NCBI GenBank assembly: GCA_030540255.1
Contig: JAUNWP010000003.1
Coordinates: 1-63,534 of the forward strand
From: Eubacteriales bacterium
GTDB taxonomy: Bacteria > Bacillota > Clostridia > Lachnospirales > Lachnospiraceae
Reading direction: 5' to 3'
DNA: 63,534 nt
Shown here: one piece after another, positions 33,516 to 42,394 of the stretch
Position numbering within the stretch: the stretch's first letter is position 1
How the letters are laid out: every line of letters begins with the position of its first letter
Translations under genes and position numbers: made by a program
The notes under the pieces: generated by a model
Databases searched by the model: none
Told to the model about the DNA's origin: nothing
The model's input: the letters and a program-made list of their open reading frames with translations, nothing else

Positions 33516-36500
33516 ATGAACAGTAACTTTAAAAAAGTCACCGTTGATGGTAATACCGCCGCTGCATTGGCATCATATGCTTTTACAGAGGTAGCTACTA
33601 TCTATCCTATCACTCCTTCATCAGGTATGGCTGAGGCTCTTGATGAGTGGAGCGCTAACGGAAAGAAGAACATCTTCGGTGAGACAGTTGAAGTAAGAGA
33701 GATGCAGCACGAGGGCGGTGCAGCCGGTGCTCTTCACGGTGCTCTTCAGGGTGGAGCATTAGGATCAACCTATACAGCTTCACAGGGACTTATGCTTATG
33801 CTCCCGAACATGCACAAGATCGCAGGTGAGCAGCTTCCGGGCGTATTCCACGTATCGGCACGTGCACTTGCTTCAAACGCACTTTCTATCTACGGTGATC
33901 ACCAGGACGTTATGAACTGCCGTGCTACAGGCTTCATCATGCTTGCAGGAAGCTCTGTACAGCAGGCTTATCACATGTCAACGATTTCACACCTTACAGC
34001 TATCAAGTCACACCTTCCGGTGCTTCATTTCTTCGATGGTTTCCGTACCAGCCATGAGTACCAGAAGATCGAGGTATTCGATGACGAGACAATGAAGACT
34101 CTTCCTGATTACGATGCAATCAGAAGATTCAGAGATAACGCACTTAATTCAGACCATCCGAAGTCAAGAGGATCGGCTGAGGGTCCGGAAGTATTCTTCC
34201 AGAACCGTGAGTCTGTAAACAGATTCTATGATGAGGTTCCGGCTATCGTTGAAGAGTACATGGACAAGATCAATGAGCTTGCAGGTACAGATTACAAGCT
34301 GTTCAACTACTATGGAGCAGAGGACGCTGAGTACATGATCGTTACTATGGGATCATCAGCAGGCGTTATCAGAGAGACTATTGATTATTGGAATGCAAGA
34401 GGCAAGAAGTACGGCGTACTTGAAGTACATCTGTACAGACCTTTCGTAAACGACAAGTTCCTTGCAGCTATTCCGAAGTCAGTCAAGAAGATAGCAGTTC
34501 TTGACCGTACAAAGGAGCCTGGTGCACCGGGCGAGCCGCTTTACCTTGATGTTCGTAACGCTATCCTCGGAGCTATTCCGGTAGTAGGCGGACGTTACGG
34601 TCTTGGTTCAAAGGACTTCACACCTAACGATGCAATGGCTGTATTCCTTAACCTTGAGGCTGAGGATACAAGAAATAACTTCACAGTTTCTATCGTGGAT
34701 GATGTTACACATCTTTCACTTCCGGCAGCTCCTGAGTTCGACTCAACACCGGACGGAAACTACTCATGTAAGTTCTGGGGTCTCGGATCTGACGGTACAG
34801 TCGGAGCTAACAAGCAGGCTGTTAAGATCATCGGAGACAACACAGATTACAATGTACAGGCTTACTTCGCTTATGATGCAAAGAAGTCAGGCGGTGTAAC
34901 TATTTCTCACCTTAGATTCGGTCCTAACCAGATCAAGGGTTCATACCAGATCAAGGCTGCTAACTACATTGCCTGTCATAACCAGGCATATGTTCACAAG
35001 TATCCTCTTATCGATGATCTTAAGGAGGGCGGAAGCTTCCTTCTTAACTGTATCTGGAGCGATGAGGAGCTTGATAAGTATCTTCCGGCAGACCTTAAGA
35101 GAAAGATCGCTCAGAAGAAGGCTGTATTCTATACTATCGATGCATTTGATATCGGTAAGGAGCTTGGCCTCGGATCACGTATCAACATGGTCATGCAGGC
35201 AGGATTCTTCAAGATCACAAATATCATTCCGATCGAGACTGCAGTTAAGGCACTCAGATATCAGATCGAGAAGACATACGGCGCTAAGGGTCAGGATGTC
35301 CTTGATATGAACTATGCTGCTGTTGATGCAGGTATCGCAAAGGTACACAAGGTAGACTATCCTGCATCTTGGGCTGATGCACAGGATGAGCCGGAGAAGG
35401 AGTCGGATGCACCTGAGTTCTTCAAGAAGGTTCTCTTCAAGATGGCTCGTCAGCAGGGTAACGATGTTCCGGTCAGCGGATTCCTCGGACATGAGGATGG
35501 TAGCTGGGAGCAGAACTACACTAAGTATGAGAAGCGTGGTATCGCTATCGAGGTTCCTACATGGGATGCTGCTAAGTGTGTAGAGTGTAACCGTTGTGCT
35601 GCAGTTTGCTCACATGCCGTAATCAGACCTACTCTTCTTGATGCTGATGAGGCTGCCAAGGCTCCTGCAGGTTATGTTCTTAAGCCGGCTAACGGACACG
35701 AGGGCATGCAGTATCATATGTCTATCTCAGGCATGGACTGCACAGGCTGTGGTGTCTGCCTTAAGGCTTGCCCGACAAAGGCACTTTCAATGGTTAAGCT
35801 TCAGGATATCCAGGAGCAGAACGATACTAACTGGGATTACACAGTTAATAATGTTAAGGACAAGGAGATCGCTGATCCTAAGACAGTTAAGGAGAGCCAG
35901 TTCCTCAGACCTTACTTCGAGTTCTCAGGCGCATGCGCAGGCTGCGGCGAGACACCTTACCTCAAGATGATCACACAGCTCTACGGAGATCACATGAGAA
36001 TCGCAAACTCAGCCGGATGTACACATATCTGGGGCGGTTCACCGGAGATCCCGTTCTGCACAAACGACAAGGGTCGCGGAGTTGCATGGGCAAGTGGATT
36101 GTTCGAGGATACAGCTGAGTACGGATACGGTATGTATCTCGGAACAGCAGCAGTACGTAAGTTCCTCAAGACATCTCTCGAGGATCTTGCAGGCAAGACA
36201 AGCGATGCAGAGCTTAAGGCTGCAATCGAGGAGTGCCTTGCTAACTGGACAACAGGAAACGGAACACGTCAGCGTACAGATCGCCTTATCGCTGCTCTTG
36301 AGGCAACAACAAAGGATGATCAGGTCAATGCACTGTTAGAGCGTAAGGATTACCTCTACAAGACATCACAGTGGATCGTCGGCGGTGACGGATGGGCTTA
36401 CGATATCGGATACTCAGGACTTGATCACGTAATCGCTTCAGGTGAGAACGTTAACATCCTTTGCGTAGATACCGAGGTTTACTCAAATACAGGCGGACAG

Positions 36501-37022
36501 GCTTCTAAGTCAACTCAGACAGCAGCAGTTGCTCAGTTTGCTGCAGCAGGTAAGAAGACAAAGAAGAAGGATCTTGGACGTATGTGCATGTCTTACGGTT
36601 ATGTATACGTAGCACAGGTTGCTATGGGATACGATCCGCAGCAGGTACTTAACGCTATCAAGGAGGCTGAGGCATTTGACGGACCGTCAGTTATCATCGC
36701 TTACGCTCCTTGTATCAACCACGGTATCAAGGGCGGCATGAGCAATACTCAGATCCGTATCAAGGAAGCTGTTGAGTGCGGATACTGGCATGCATACAGA
36801 TTCAATCCTGATCTCAAGAAGGAAGGAAAGAATCCGTTCATCCTTGATTCCAAGGCTCCGGATCTCAGCAAGTTCAGAGATTTCCTTATGAAGGAAGTAC
36901 GTTACACTTCATTGCAGCGTAAGTTCCCTGACACAGCTGAGGCACTCTATGCTAAGGCACAGGCTGATGCACAGGATCGTACCGACATCTATCTTGCTCT
37001 TGCAGCAGGTCAGCAGGTTTGA
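33516..37022 (+). CDS. nifJ: Pyruvate:ferredoxin (flavodoxin) oxidoreductase
   Basis: 1168 residues from ATG 33516, with GGAGG seven bases upstream. This homodimeric enzyme oxidises pyruvate and CoA to acetyl-CoA, CO2 and reduced ferredoxin. The N-terminal pyrimidine-binding domain starts VDGNTAAALASYAFTEVA. A ferredoxin-like module has CVECNRCAAVC and CTGCGVCLKAC (two 4Fe-4S clusters). Later GACAGCGETPY and PFCTNDKGRG provide cluster ligands, and the TPP motif GDGWAYDIGYSGLDH lies near residue 960. Codon bias indicates very high expression. Together with adhE it forms the pyruvate-to-ethanol branch. Confidence 0.97.
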   Translation: MNSNFKKVTVDGNTAAALASYAFTEVATIYPITPSSGMAEALDEWSANGKKNIFGETVEVREMQHEGGAAGALHGALQGGALGSTYTASQGLMLMLPNMHKIAGEQLPGVFHVSARALASNALSIYGDHQDVMNCRATGFIMLAGSSVQQAYHMSTISHLTAIKSHLPVLHFFDGFRTSHEYQKIEVFDDETMKTLPDYDAIRRFRDNALNSDHPKSRGSAEGPEVFFQNRESVNRFYDEVPAIVEEYMDKINELAGTDYKLFNYYGAEDAEYMIVTMGSSAGVIRETIDYWNARGKKYGVLEVHLYRPFVNDKFLAAIPKSVKKIAVLDRTKEPGAPGEPLYLDVRNAILGAIPVVGGRYGLGSKDFTPNDAMAVFLNLEAEDTRNNFTVSIVDDVTHLSLPAAPEFDSTPDGNYSCKFWGLGSDGTVGANKQAVKIIGDNTDYNVQAYFAYDAKKSGGVTISHLRFGPNQIKGSYQIKAANYIACHNQAYVHKYPLIDDLKEGGSFLLNCIWSDEELDKYLPADLKRKIAQKKAVFYTIDAFDIGKELGLGSRINMVMQAGFFKITNIIPIETAVKALRYQIEKTYGAKGQDVLDMNYAAVDAGIAKVHKVDYPASWADAQDEPEKESDAPEFFKKVLFKMARQQGNDVPVSGFLGHEDGSWEQNYTKYEKRGIAIEVPTWDAAKCVECNRCAAVCSHAVIRPTLLDADEAAKAPAGYVLKPANGHEGMQYHMSISGMDCTGCGVCLKACPTKALSMVKLQDIQEQNDTNWDYTVNNVKDKEIADPKTVKESQFLRPYFEFSGACAGCGETPYLKMITQLYGDHMRIANSAGCTHIWGGSPEIPFCTNDKGRGVAWASGLFEDTAEYGYGMYLGTAAVRKFLKTSLEDLAGKTSDAELKAAIEECLANWTTGNGTRQRTDRLIAALEATTKDDQVNALLERKDYLYKTSQWIVGGDGWAYDIGYSGLDHVIASGENVNILCVDTEVYSNTGGQASKSTQTAAVAQFAAAGKKTKKKDLGRMCMSYGYVYVAQVAMGYDPQQVLNAIKEAEAFDGPSVIIAYAPCINHGIKGGMSNTQIRIKEAVECGYWHAYRFNPDLKKEGKNPFILDSKAPDLSKFRDFLMKEVRYTSLQRKFPDTAEALYAKAQADAQDRTDIYLALAAGQQV

Positions 37023-37062
37023 TCGAATTAATATAATAAAGGATATTGCTATCCTTTGACGG

Positions 37063-37096
37063 GAACCCGATGCGCACTCCGCATCGGGTTTCTTTG
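37063..37096 (+). terminator. Terminator after nifJ
   Basis: AACCCGATGCG pairs with CGCATCGGGTT around a short loop, followed by TCTTT. Confidence 0.85.
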
Positions 37097-37229
37097 TATA
37101 TACGGTGTTGATTTTGAGAATACAGGCGGTAAAAAATGTGAATAAGTGATGCTTGCGCTGAAGCGTTATTTGTCGGAAAATATAGCCGAAGGTAAATATG
37201 CAGACAATTATAAAGGCGGTGTATGTAAA

Positions 37230-38006
37230 ATGAAGAAGATTGCGGTAATAACAGGCGGAGCTACAGGTATCGGAAAGGCAGCAGCCAAGAAACTTGCCAA
37301 GGAAGGCTATTCTCCGGTTTTGATATACAACAGCTCCAAAGCTCCTGCGGAAGCGGTGAAAGCGGAGATAGAGGCGGAAGGCGCAGAATGCAGATTATAT
37401 CAGGCCGATGTCTCCAAGGAAGATGAATGCAAGAGAGTATTCAATGAGATAGGCGCAGACTGCGGAAGGATAGATACATTTGTAAATTGTGCCGGAGTCA
37501 CTAAGTATATCAGATTCAGCGATCTTGACTCAGTCACGGCAGATGTATGGGATAAGCTTCTTGGGGTCAATTTGATAGGTGCCTTTAACTGCTGCAGAGA
37601 AGCCTCAAAGCAGATGAAGAAAAACGGAGGAGGCTCGATAGTTATAGTTGCTTCGCTTGCAGGAGTAAGGGCAAGCGGAAGCTCTATTCCGTATGATGCA
37701 TCCAAGGCAGCAATAATTCATACGGCTAAATGCCTTGCTATGGCACTTGCTCCGGATATACGTGTAAATACGGTTTCTCCGGGAATTGTAACAGATACTG
37801 CATGGCACAGAGATGATCCGAGCTACAACAAAGAAGCTGCAGATGCAAGAGAAGCGGCATTTATACCGCTCGGATATGTAACAAAGCCGGATGAGGTTGC
37901 CGATTCGATAGTATTCCTTGCAACAGGCAGATCCTCAAACATAACCGGAATAGATCTGGTGATAGACGGAGGACGAAAGGAAGTCCACCACGGTCAGGTG
38001 TATTGA
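37230..38006 (+). CDS. Short-chain dehydrogenase/reductase (FabG-like)
   Basis: 258 residues from ATG 37230, with an AAAGGCGG ribosome-binding site. The dinucleotide motif TGGATGIG (about 8-15), NCAGVT, and the catalytic YDASK are all present. Family members are NAD(P)H-dependent oxidoreductases; FabG in fatty acid synthesis is one member. The gene stands alone outside a fab operon, so a specialised role on another keto/hydroxy compound is equally possible. Confidence 0.88.
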   Translation: MKKIAVITGGATGIGKAAAKKLAKEGYSPVLIYNSSKAPAEAVKAEIEAEGAECRLYQADVSKEDECKRVFNEIGADCGRIDTFVNCAGVTKYIRFSDLDSVTADVWDKLLGVNLIGAFNCCREASKQMKKNGGGSIVIVASLAGVRASGSSIPYDASKAAIIHTAKCLAMALAPDIRVNTVSPGIVTDTAWHRDDPSYNKEAADAREAAFIPLGYVTKPDEVADSIVFLATGRSSNITGIDLVIDGGRKEVHHGQVY

Positions 38007-38140
38007 TAGTGCAACAGACTGCTGCACGAATGATATACTTTGCCAAAAAAACGGATATCGCAAGAACTGCGCTGTCTAAACCCCCGGAATATTGACAAGA
38101 TCGGTAATCATCGTGTTTCGGAAGCCTGATAAAGATCAAG

Positions 38141-38181
38141 AAATCACATTAGAGTGTAAAAGCTTTAGTGTGATTTTTTTG
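38141..38181 (+). terminator. Terminator after the SDR gene
   Basis: AAATCACA (38141-38148) pairs with TGTGATTT (38169-38176), followed by a T run. The remainder of 38007-38303 holds only the promoter/operator region below. Confidence 0.7.
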
Positions 38182-38209
38182 TTTCGATAATAATTCTATA
38201 CTTGCGCAT

Positions 38210-38232
38210 ATGTGTATAATGGTATACAATAA
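38210..38232 (+). promoter_or_regulatory. -10 element with overlapping GntR-type operator candidate
   Basis: TATAAT at 38215-38220 is immediately followed by a near-palindromic TGGTATACAA (38220-38229), similar to the TTGTATACAA-type sites of FCD-subfamily GntR regulators. A GntR/FCD regulator is the second gene of the downstream operon, so autoregulation is plausible. No clear -35 is visible. Confidence 0.45.
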
Positions 38233-38303
38233 CACAACAATTAATACTTTAGTATAAAAAAGAGCCGCAGATCGGACTTAATAATACATGGGAGGTAGCA
38301 GAT

Positions 38304-39686
38304 ATGCTTGAGTTGTCACCAAAGACCAATCTATTGGAAGAAAACGCATACAAATATTCTCTTCAGGATGTCAGAGACCCTAATCTGTTTCGTGATGTCT
38401 ATAATTATGAAGAGGTTCCTAAGGTAGGCTTTAACCATACCCGTGTACCTATGTCTATGCCGGAGAATATCTGGATAACAGATACGACCTTCAGAGACGG
38501 ACAGCAGTCTATCAATCCGTATACGGTCGATCAGATAGTAGATCTGTTCAAGCTTATGTCAAAGCTTGGAGGCCCTTACGGACTTATACGTATGTCCGAA
38601 TTCTTTGTATACAGCGAGCGAGACAGGGAGGCGGTTGCCAGATGTCAGGATCTCGGCCTGAGGTTTCCGGAGATAACCACATGGATCAGAGCAACAAGAG
38701 AGGACTTTAAGCTTGTCAAGGATCTTGGTATCCGTGAGACAGGTATCCTTGTTTCGTGCAGTGATTATCATATCTTCAAGAAGCTTAAGATGACACGTAA
38801 GGAAGCTATGGAGATGTATCTTGATACTGTCAGAGAAGCCTTCAATGCAGGAGTAATGCCGCGTTGTCATCTTGAGGACATAACAAGAGCGGATTTCTAC
38901 GGTTTCGTGGTACCTTTTGTTAATGAGCTTATGAAGCTCTCTGATGATGCACATATTCCTGTTCGTATCAGAGCTTGTGATACCATGGGTTACGGAGTGC
39001 CGTACTCGGAAGTTTCGCTTCCTCGAAGCGTACCGGGCATCATATACGGCCTTCAGCATTATTCGGGTGTAACAAGTGATATGCTTGAGTGGCACGGACA
39101 TAATGATTTCTACAAGGCTGTTTCAAATGCGGCAACCGCATGGCTCTTCGGCGCAAGCGGAGTCAACTGTACTTTGCTTGGCATAGGAGAGCGTACCGGA
39201 AATGTTCCGCTGGAAGCTATGGTATTTGAATATGCTTCGCTTCGCGGTTCTTTTGACGGAATGGATCCTACAGTTATCACGGATATCGCCGATTATTACA
39301 GAAATGAGATCGGATATAAGATACCGCCTATGACACCGTTTGTAGGCAGAAACTTTAATCTGACCCGTGCCGGAATACATGCGGACGGTCTGCTTAAGGA
39401 TGAGGAGATATACAATATCTTTGATACCGAGAAGATACTTAAGCGCCCGGCTATGGTTGCTATCAATAAGAATTCGGGACTTGCGGGTATAGCTTACTGG
39501 ATGAATCAGAACTATGTCCTCAGAGGAGATGATATGGTGGATAAGCATGATCCTGTAGTCCTTAAGCTTAAGGAGTGGGTAGATGCCGAGTATGAAGGAG
39601 GCAGAACATCCATGCTTTCCAATGATGAGATCGAGGGTAAGATCGAGGAAATTTCAAACGGCAAGTATAAGAGGAGAAACTCATGA
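38304..39686 (+). CDS. Re-citrate synthase / isopropylmalate synthase-family protein
   Basis: 460 residues. A DRE-TIM barrel acyltransferase domain starts with DTTFRDGQQ (about 55-63), has the metal-binding HGHND (about 259-263), and contains CHLEDITRAD and NCTLLGIGERTGN. It lacks the C-terminal LeuA allosteric domain. The length and the unusual N-terminus resemble the group containing (Re)-citrate synthase of Clostridium kluyveri, which makes citrate from acetyl-CoA and oxaloacetate, rather than true LeuA or NifV. That choice is inference. It overlaps a GntR regulator by four bases and has an AGGAGG-like ribosome-binding site (GGGAGGT). Confidence 0.75.
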   Translation: MLELSPKTNLLEENAYKYSLQDVRDPNLFRDVYNYEEVPKVGFNHTRVPMSMPENIWITDTTFRDGQQSINPYTVDQIVDLFKLMSKLGGPYGLIRMSEFFVYSERDREAVARCQDLGLRFPEITTWIRATREDFKLVKDLGIRETGILVSCSDYHIFKKLKMTRKEAMEMYLDTVREAFNAGVMPRCHLEDITRADFYGFVVPFVNELMKLSDDAHIPVRIRACDTMGYGVPYSEVSLPRSVPGIIYGLQHYSGVTSDMLEWHGHNDFYKAVSNAATAWLFGASGVNCTLLGIGERTGNVPLEAMVFEYASLRGSFDGMDPTVITDIADYYRNEIGYKIPPMTPFVGRNFNLTRAGIHADGLLKDEEIYNIFDTEKILKRPAMVAINKNSGLAGIAYWMNQNYVLRGDDMVDKHDPVVLKLKEWVDAEYEGGRTSMLSNDEIEGKIEEISNGKYKRRNS

Positions 39687-40369
39687 GAGATCACAGAACT
39701 ATATCGATAGCCGATCAGATATTTGAACAGTTACAAGACGAAATACTTTCGGGAAAATATAAAAAGGGCGAAATACTCAGTGAAGCAAAGCTTTCAGAGG
39801 AGCTTGGTGTAAGCCGTACTCCTATAAGGGAAGCGGTAAGACGCCTTGAGCAGGAACGCATACTTGACGAGACAGGAAGAGGCATAGTTGTAGTCGGTAT
39901 CAGCGCCGAGGATATGCTTGATATGTATGATATCCGTATACAGCTTGAAGGTCAGGCGGCGGCACGCGCGGCTAAGAATGTTACCGATGAGCAGCTTAAT
40001 GAGATGCAGGAGGTTATCGACCTTCAGAAATTCTATACCGATAAGCCGGGAGATGTGTCAAATAAGAGTAACAATATACGTGATATGGATTCCAGCTTCC
40101 ATGAGCTTTTGTATCGCGCATCCGGAAGCGTTGTATTTCATGATACGCTCAGCAACATTCACAAGAAGATACTCAAATTCCGTAAGGCTTCGGTGAGCGA
40201 TAAAAGCCGTGCTGAGCAGTCTTATGAGGAACATCTTGCCATACTTGATGCTTTGAGACTTCATGAGCCTGAGCTTGCACGTTCACGTACCGTACAGCAT
40301 ATAATCAATGCAAGAGATAATATCAAGAAGCGTCTTGCAATGATTGAGGAACAGGATTCCGAAAACTGA
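39683..40369 (+). CDS. GntR-family (FadR/FCD) transcriptional regulator
   Basis: 228 residues. The N-terminal winged helix-turn-helix is EAKLSEELGVSRTPIREAVRRLEQERIL (about 33-60). A C-terminal FCD helical domain with conserved Asp/His residues typically binds a carboxylate effector. Overlap (ATGA) with the upstream synthase gene suggests it senses that pathway's substrate or product and controls the operon. Confidence 0.92.
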   Translation: MRDHRTISIADQIFEQLQDEILSGKYKKGEILSEAKLSEELGVSRTPIREAVRRLEQERILDETGRGIVVVGISAEDMLDMYDIRIQLEGQAAARAAKNVTDEQLNEMQEVIDLQKFYTDKPGDVSNKSNNIRDMDSSFHELLYRASGSVVFHDTLSNIHKKILKFRKASVSDKSRAEQSYEEHLAILDALRLHEPELARSRTVQHIINARDNIKKRLAMIEEQDSEN

Positions 40370-40390
40370 TAATTATAAAAATGAGATAAA

Positions 40391-40434
40391 TATACCCCGT
40401 TCCGGTTTGAAAGCCGGGATGGGGTATTGTTTTT
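40391..40434 (+). terminator. Terminator after the GntR gene
   Basis: ATACCCCGTTCCGG pairs with CCGGGATGGGGTAT, followed by a T tract in which repeat R2 copy 2 begins. Confidence 0.8.
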
Positions 40435-40560
40435 AATCCATAGGAAATTGCGCCCTATGGATTAAAAGCGCTCCGCGGGATGCGCACTCGCGCGAAGTAG
40501 AAAACTGTCGCAAGCGACCGCGCTCGGCGCGGGAATGTGCCAAGGCACATTCTTTTTTAC
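40431..40560. repeat. Multi-hairpin repeat family R2, copy 2
   Basis: It matches the element at 14517-14645 along its length: first stem ATCCATAGG/CCTATGGAT, then the GC-rich part GCGCTCCGCGGGATGCGC, GTCGC-AA-GCGAC, and the final AATGTGCC-AA-GGCACATT hairpin with T tail. As in copy 1, it begins in the T tract of an intrinsic terminator. Confidence 0.85.
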
Positions 40561-40581
40561 TCTGAAACTGCGTCCTCTTCT

Positions 40582-40755
40582 ATATTATCGATTAAATACG
40601 GATTGCTTCGTACTTCGTACTCTCACAATCCTACGAAAATTCGCACTCGCTTCTTTCGAAGCTTTGTGCTCATTTTCGTTTGGCCGTCCTATAGTTGTCT
40701 TCGCGACTGCAAGCAGTCGCTTCTACAACTATTGTCCGGCTTTAATCGATAATAT
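40582..40755. repeat. Cruciform element bounded by 15-base inverted repeats, containing R1 in reverse
   Basis: The ends are exact inverted repeats (40582-40596 with 40741-40755). Inside, on the opposite strand, lies an R1 copy: GATTG/CAATC with GTAC-GAA-GTAC-type loop (40601-40630) and a nested hairpin CGAAAAT/ATTTTCG with GCTTC/GAAGC (40634-40678). A further nested hairpin follows, ATAGTTGT/ACAACTAT (40691-40732) with GCGACTGC-AA-GCAGTCGC. There is no coding content. It resembles a MITE-like or structured-RNA element; no target duplication is evident. Confidence 0.8.
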
Positions 40756-40832
40756 TGTACTTAAAATCCTCAGTGGATAATGTTATAATATATGAGGAAA
40801 ATTGGCGAAATATGTATTAAAGGAGCCGAATT

Positions 40833-41249
40833 ATGAAAAAAGATGATTGCATTTTCTGTAAGATAGCCAATGGTGAGATACCGTCGGACACAGTTTATGA
40901 GGATGATAAGTACAGAGCCATATTGGACTTAAGCCCTGCTGTGAAGGGACATACACTCATTATTCCCAAGGATCACTTTGATGATCTGCTTTCAGCTGAT
41001 GAGGAAACTTTGGAGTCTGTTCTCAAACTGGCACAGCGTATAGGAGCTGCACAGCTCAAGGCACTTAAGTGCGACGGATTTAATGTGGTTCAGAATAACG
41101 GTGAGGCAGCGGGACAGACCGTGCATCATCTGCATGTCCATATAATACCGAGATATAACGGCGGAGCTAAGATGGTAGCATGGGAACAGCTTAAGTCTGA
41201 GCCTGAGGAACAGCAGAAGATAGCCGGAGAGATCAAAGCGGCACTCTAA
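40833..41249 (+). CDS. HIT-family nucleotide hydrolase
   Basis: 138 residues. It begins CIFCKIANGEIPS and carries the histidine triad HHLHVHII near the C-terminus (about 111-118). Members hydrolyse nucleoside phosphoramidates and related nucleotides. A TATAAT at 40784-40789 may be its promoter -10; the ribosome-binding site is AAGGAG at 40819. Confidence 0.93.
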   Translation: MKKDDCIFCKIANGEIPSDTVYEDDKYRAILDLSPAVKGHTLIIPKDHFDDLLSADEETLESVLKLAQRIGAAQLKALKCDGFNVVQNNGEAAGQTVHHLHVHIIPRYNGGAKMVAWEQLKSEPEEQQKIAGEIKAAL

Positions 41250-41295
41250 AGCATCAACCGGCAGCTTACAGTCAGTTTGATCAAAGGGGGATCTT

Positions 41296-42372
41296 ATGGC
41301 AGACATTAATAATCCCAAGGAATTTCTGAATGAAGCACTCACGCTTGTCGATATGCTTGAGGCCGATAAGCTAAAGTACAGGCAGGACAGTGATAATACC
41401 GAGCAGCTTGAGAAGGCATTTAACACACTTAAGAAAAACATCGATAATGAGAAAAAGCGTACAGTGGATTCTCGCAGATCAGATGTCGAGTCCGAATTCA
41501 ATAAGAAGCTTAAATCCAAGCTTCAGGAGATAGAAAAGATCGAGGACAAACGCAGTAGGGCGCGTAAGGAAGGTGTCAATAATCGTGTCAGCGATCAGAC
41601 AGCGGGACTTAAAGGTGAGATAAAGGCTCTCAAGGGACAGCTTAAGAGCTATTGCTCCGACAATAAGATGCCGGCGATATGCAAGACGAGATTGTTCTAC
41701 AGATTGTATTATCCGGCAAGTGTCGGAGACTGGTTACTTGTGCTTGTTATAGCGGCGGTAATGATAGCTGCAATGGTTGGAGCGTTTGTATATGGTAAGC
41801 TTCCTGTGTTTATAGCGGTATTTGCCGTCGAGATACTTATCATATTGATATATGCCATGCTTTGGGGCAGGACCAAGGGCAGGTATTATGAGCAGCTTAA
41901 GTACTGCAGACAGCTCATAGCCAATATCAGGCTGGATGAGAAGGGCGTCAAGAACGTTACACGCAACATTGTCAAAGATAAGAGTGACGAGCATTATGAT
42001 CTCGGGGCTTTTGATGCCGATATAGCGGCTAAAAGACAGGAAAAGGAAGCACTCGAGGCCAAGAAGACCTCTGCGCTCTATAATTTTGACAGTGTGACAA
42101 AGCAGCAGCTTATCGCCGAGATAGACGGTAACTATGCGGATAAACTCAAAGCTTCCGAAGCAGCATTTACAGAGGCAAAGCAGGCTGCGGAAGCACTTAA
42201 GCTCAAGCTTTCGGAGACAGACAACAGGCTTAATTCGGAGTTTGTGCAGTATATCGGAAGCCGCAATCTCAATCATGACACTCTTACAAGACTCATTGAG
42301 CTTGTTGAGGGCAACGAAGCAGTATCGGTGAGTGATGCGATAGCAAAGCTTTCGGAGACAAAAGACAATTAA
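41296..42372 (+). CDS. Coiled-coil protein with two central transmembrane helices
   Basis: 358 residues. A long charged N-terminal coiled coil (about 35-125) is followed by two hydrophobic helices (about 149-168 and 172-191) with a short loop, and a second Lys/Glu/Ala-rich coiled coil (about 245-310). Both coiled coils should lie on the same, cytoplasmic, side. I do not recognise a family. The topology resembles the interrupted-coil ATPase further downstream (44917) but no ATPase motifs are present. It lies between the HIT and asnS genes with a GGGGG ribosome-binding site. Confidence 0.78.
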   Translation: MADINNPKEFLNEALTLVDMLEADKLKYRQDSDNTEQLEKAFNTLKKNIDNEKKRTVDSRRSDVESEFNKKLKSKLQEIEKIEDKRSRARKEGVNNRVSDQTAGLKGEIKALKGQLKSYCSDNKMPAICKTRLFYRLYYPASVGDWLLVLVIAAVMIAAMVGAFVYGKLPVFIAVFAVEILIILIYAMLWGRTKGRYYEQLKYCRQLIANIRLDEKGVKNVTRNIVKDKSDEHYDLGAFDADIAAKRQEKEALEAKKTSALYNFDSVTKQQLIAEIDGNYADKLKASEAAFTEAKQAAEALKLKLSETDNRLNSEFVQYIGSRNLNHDTLTRLIELVEGNEAVSVSDAIAKLSETKDN

Positions 42373-42394
42373 TTGAAAGGCATTTATTTATATT

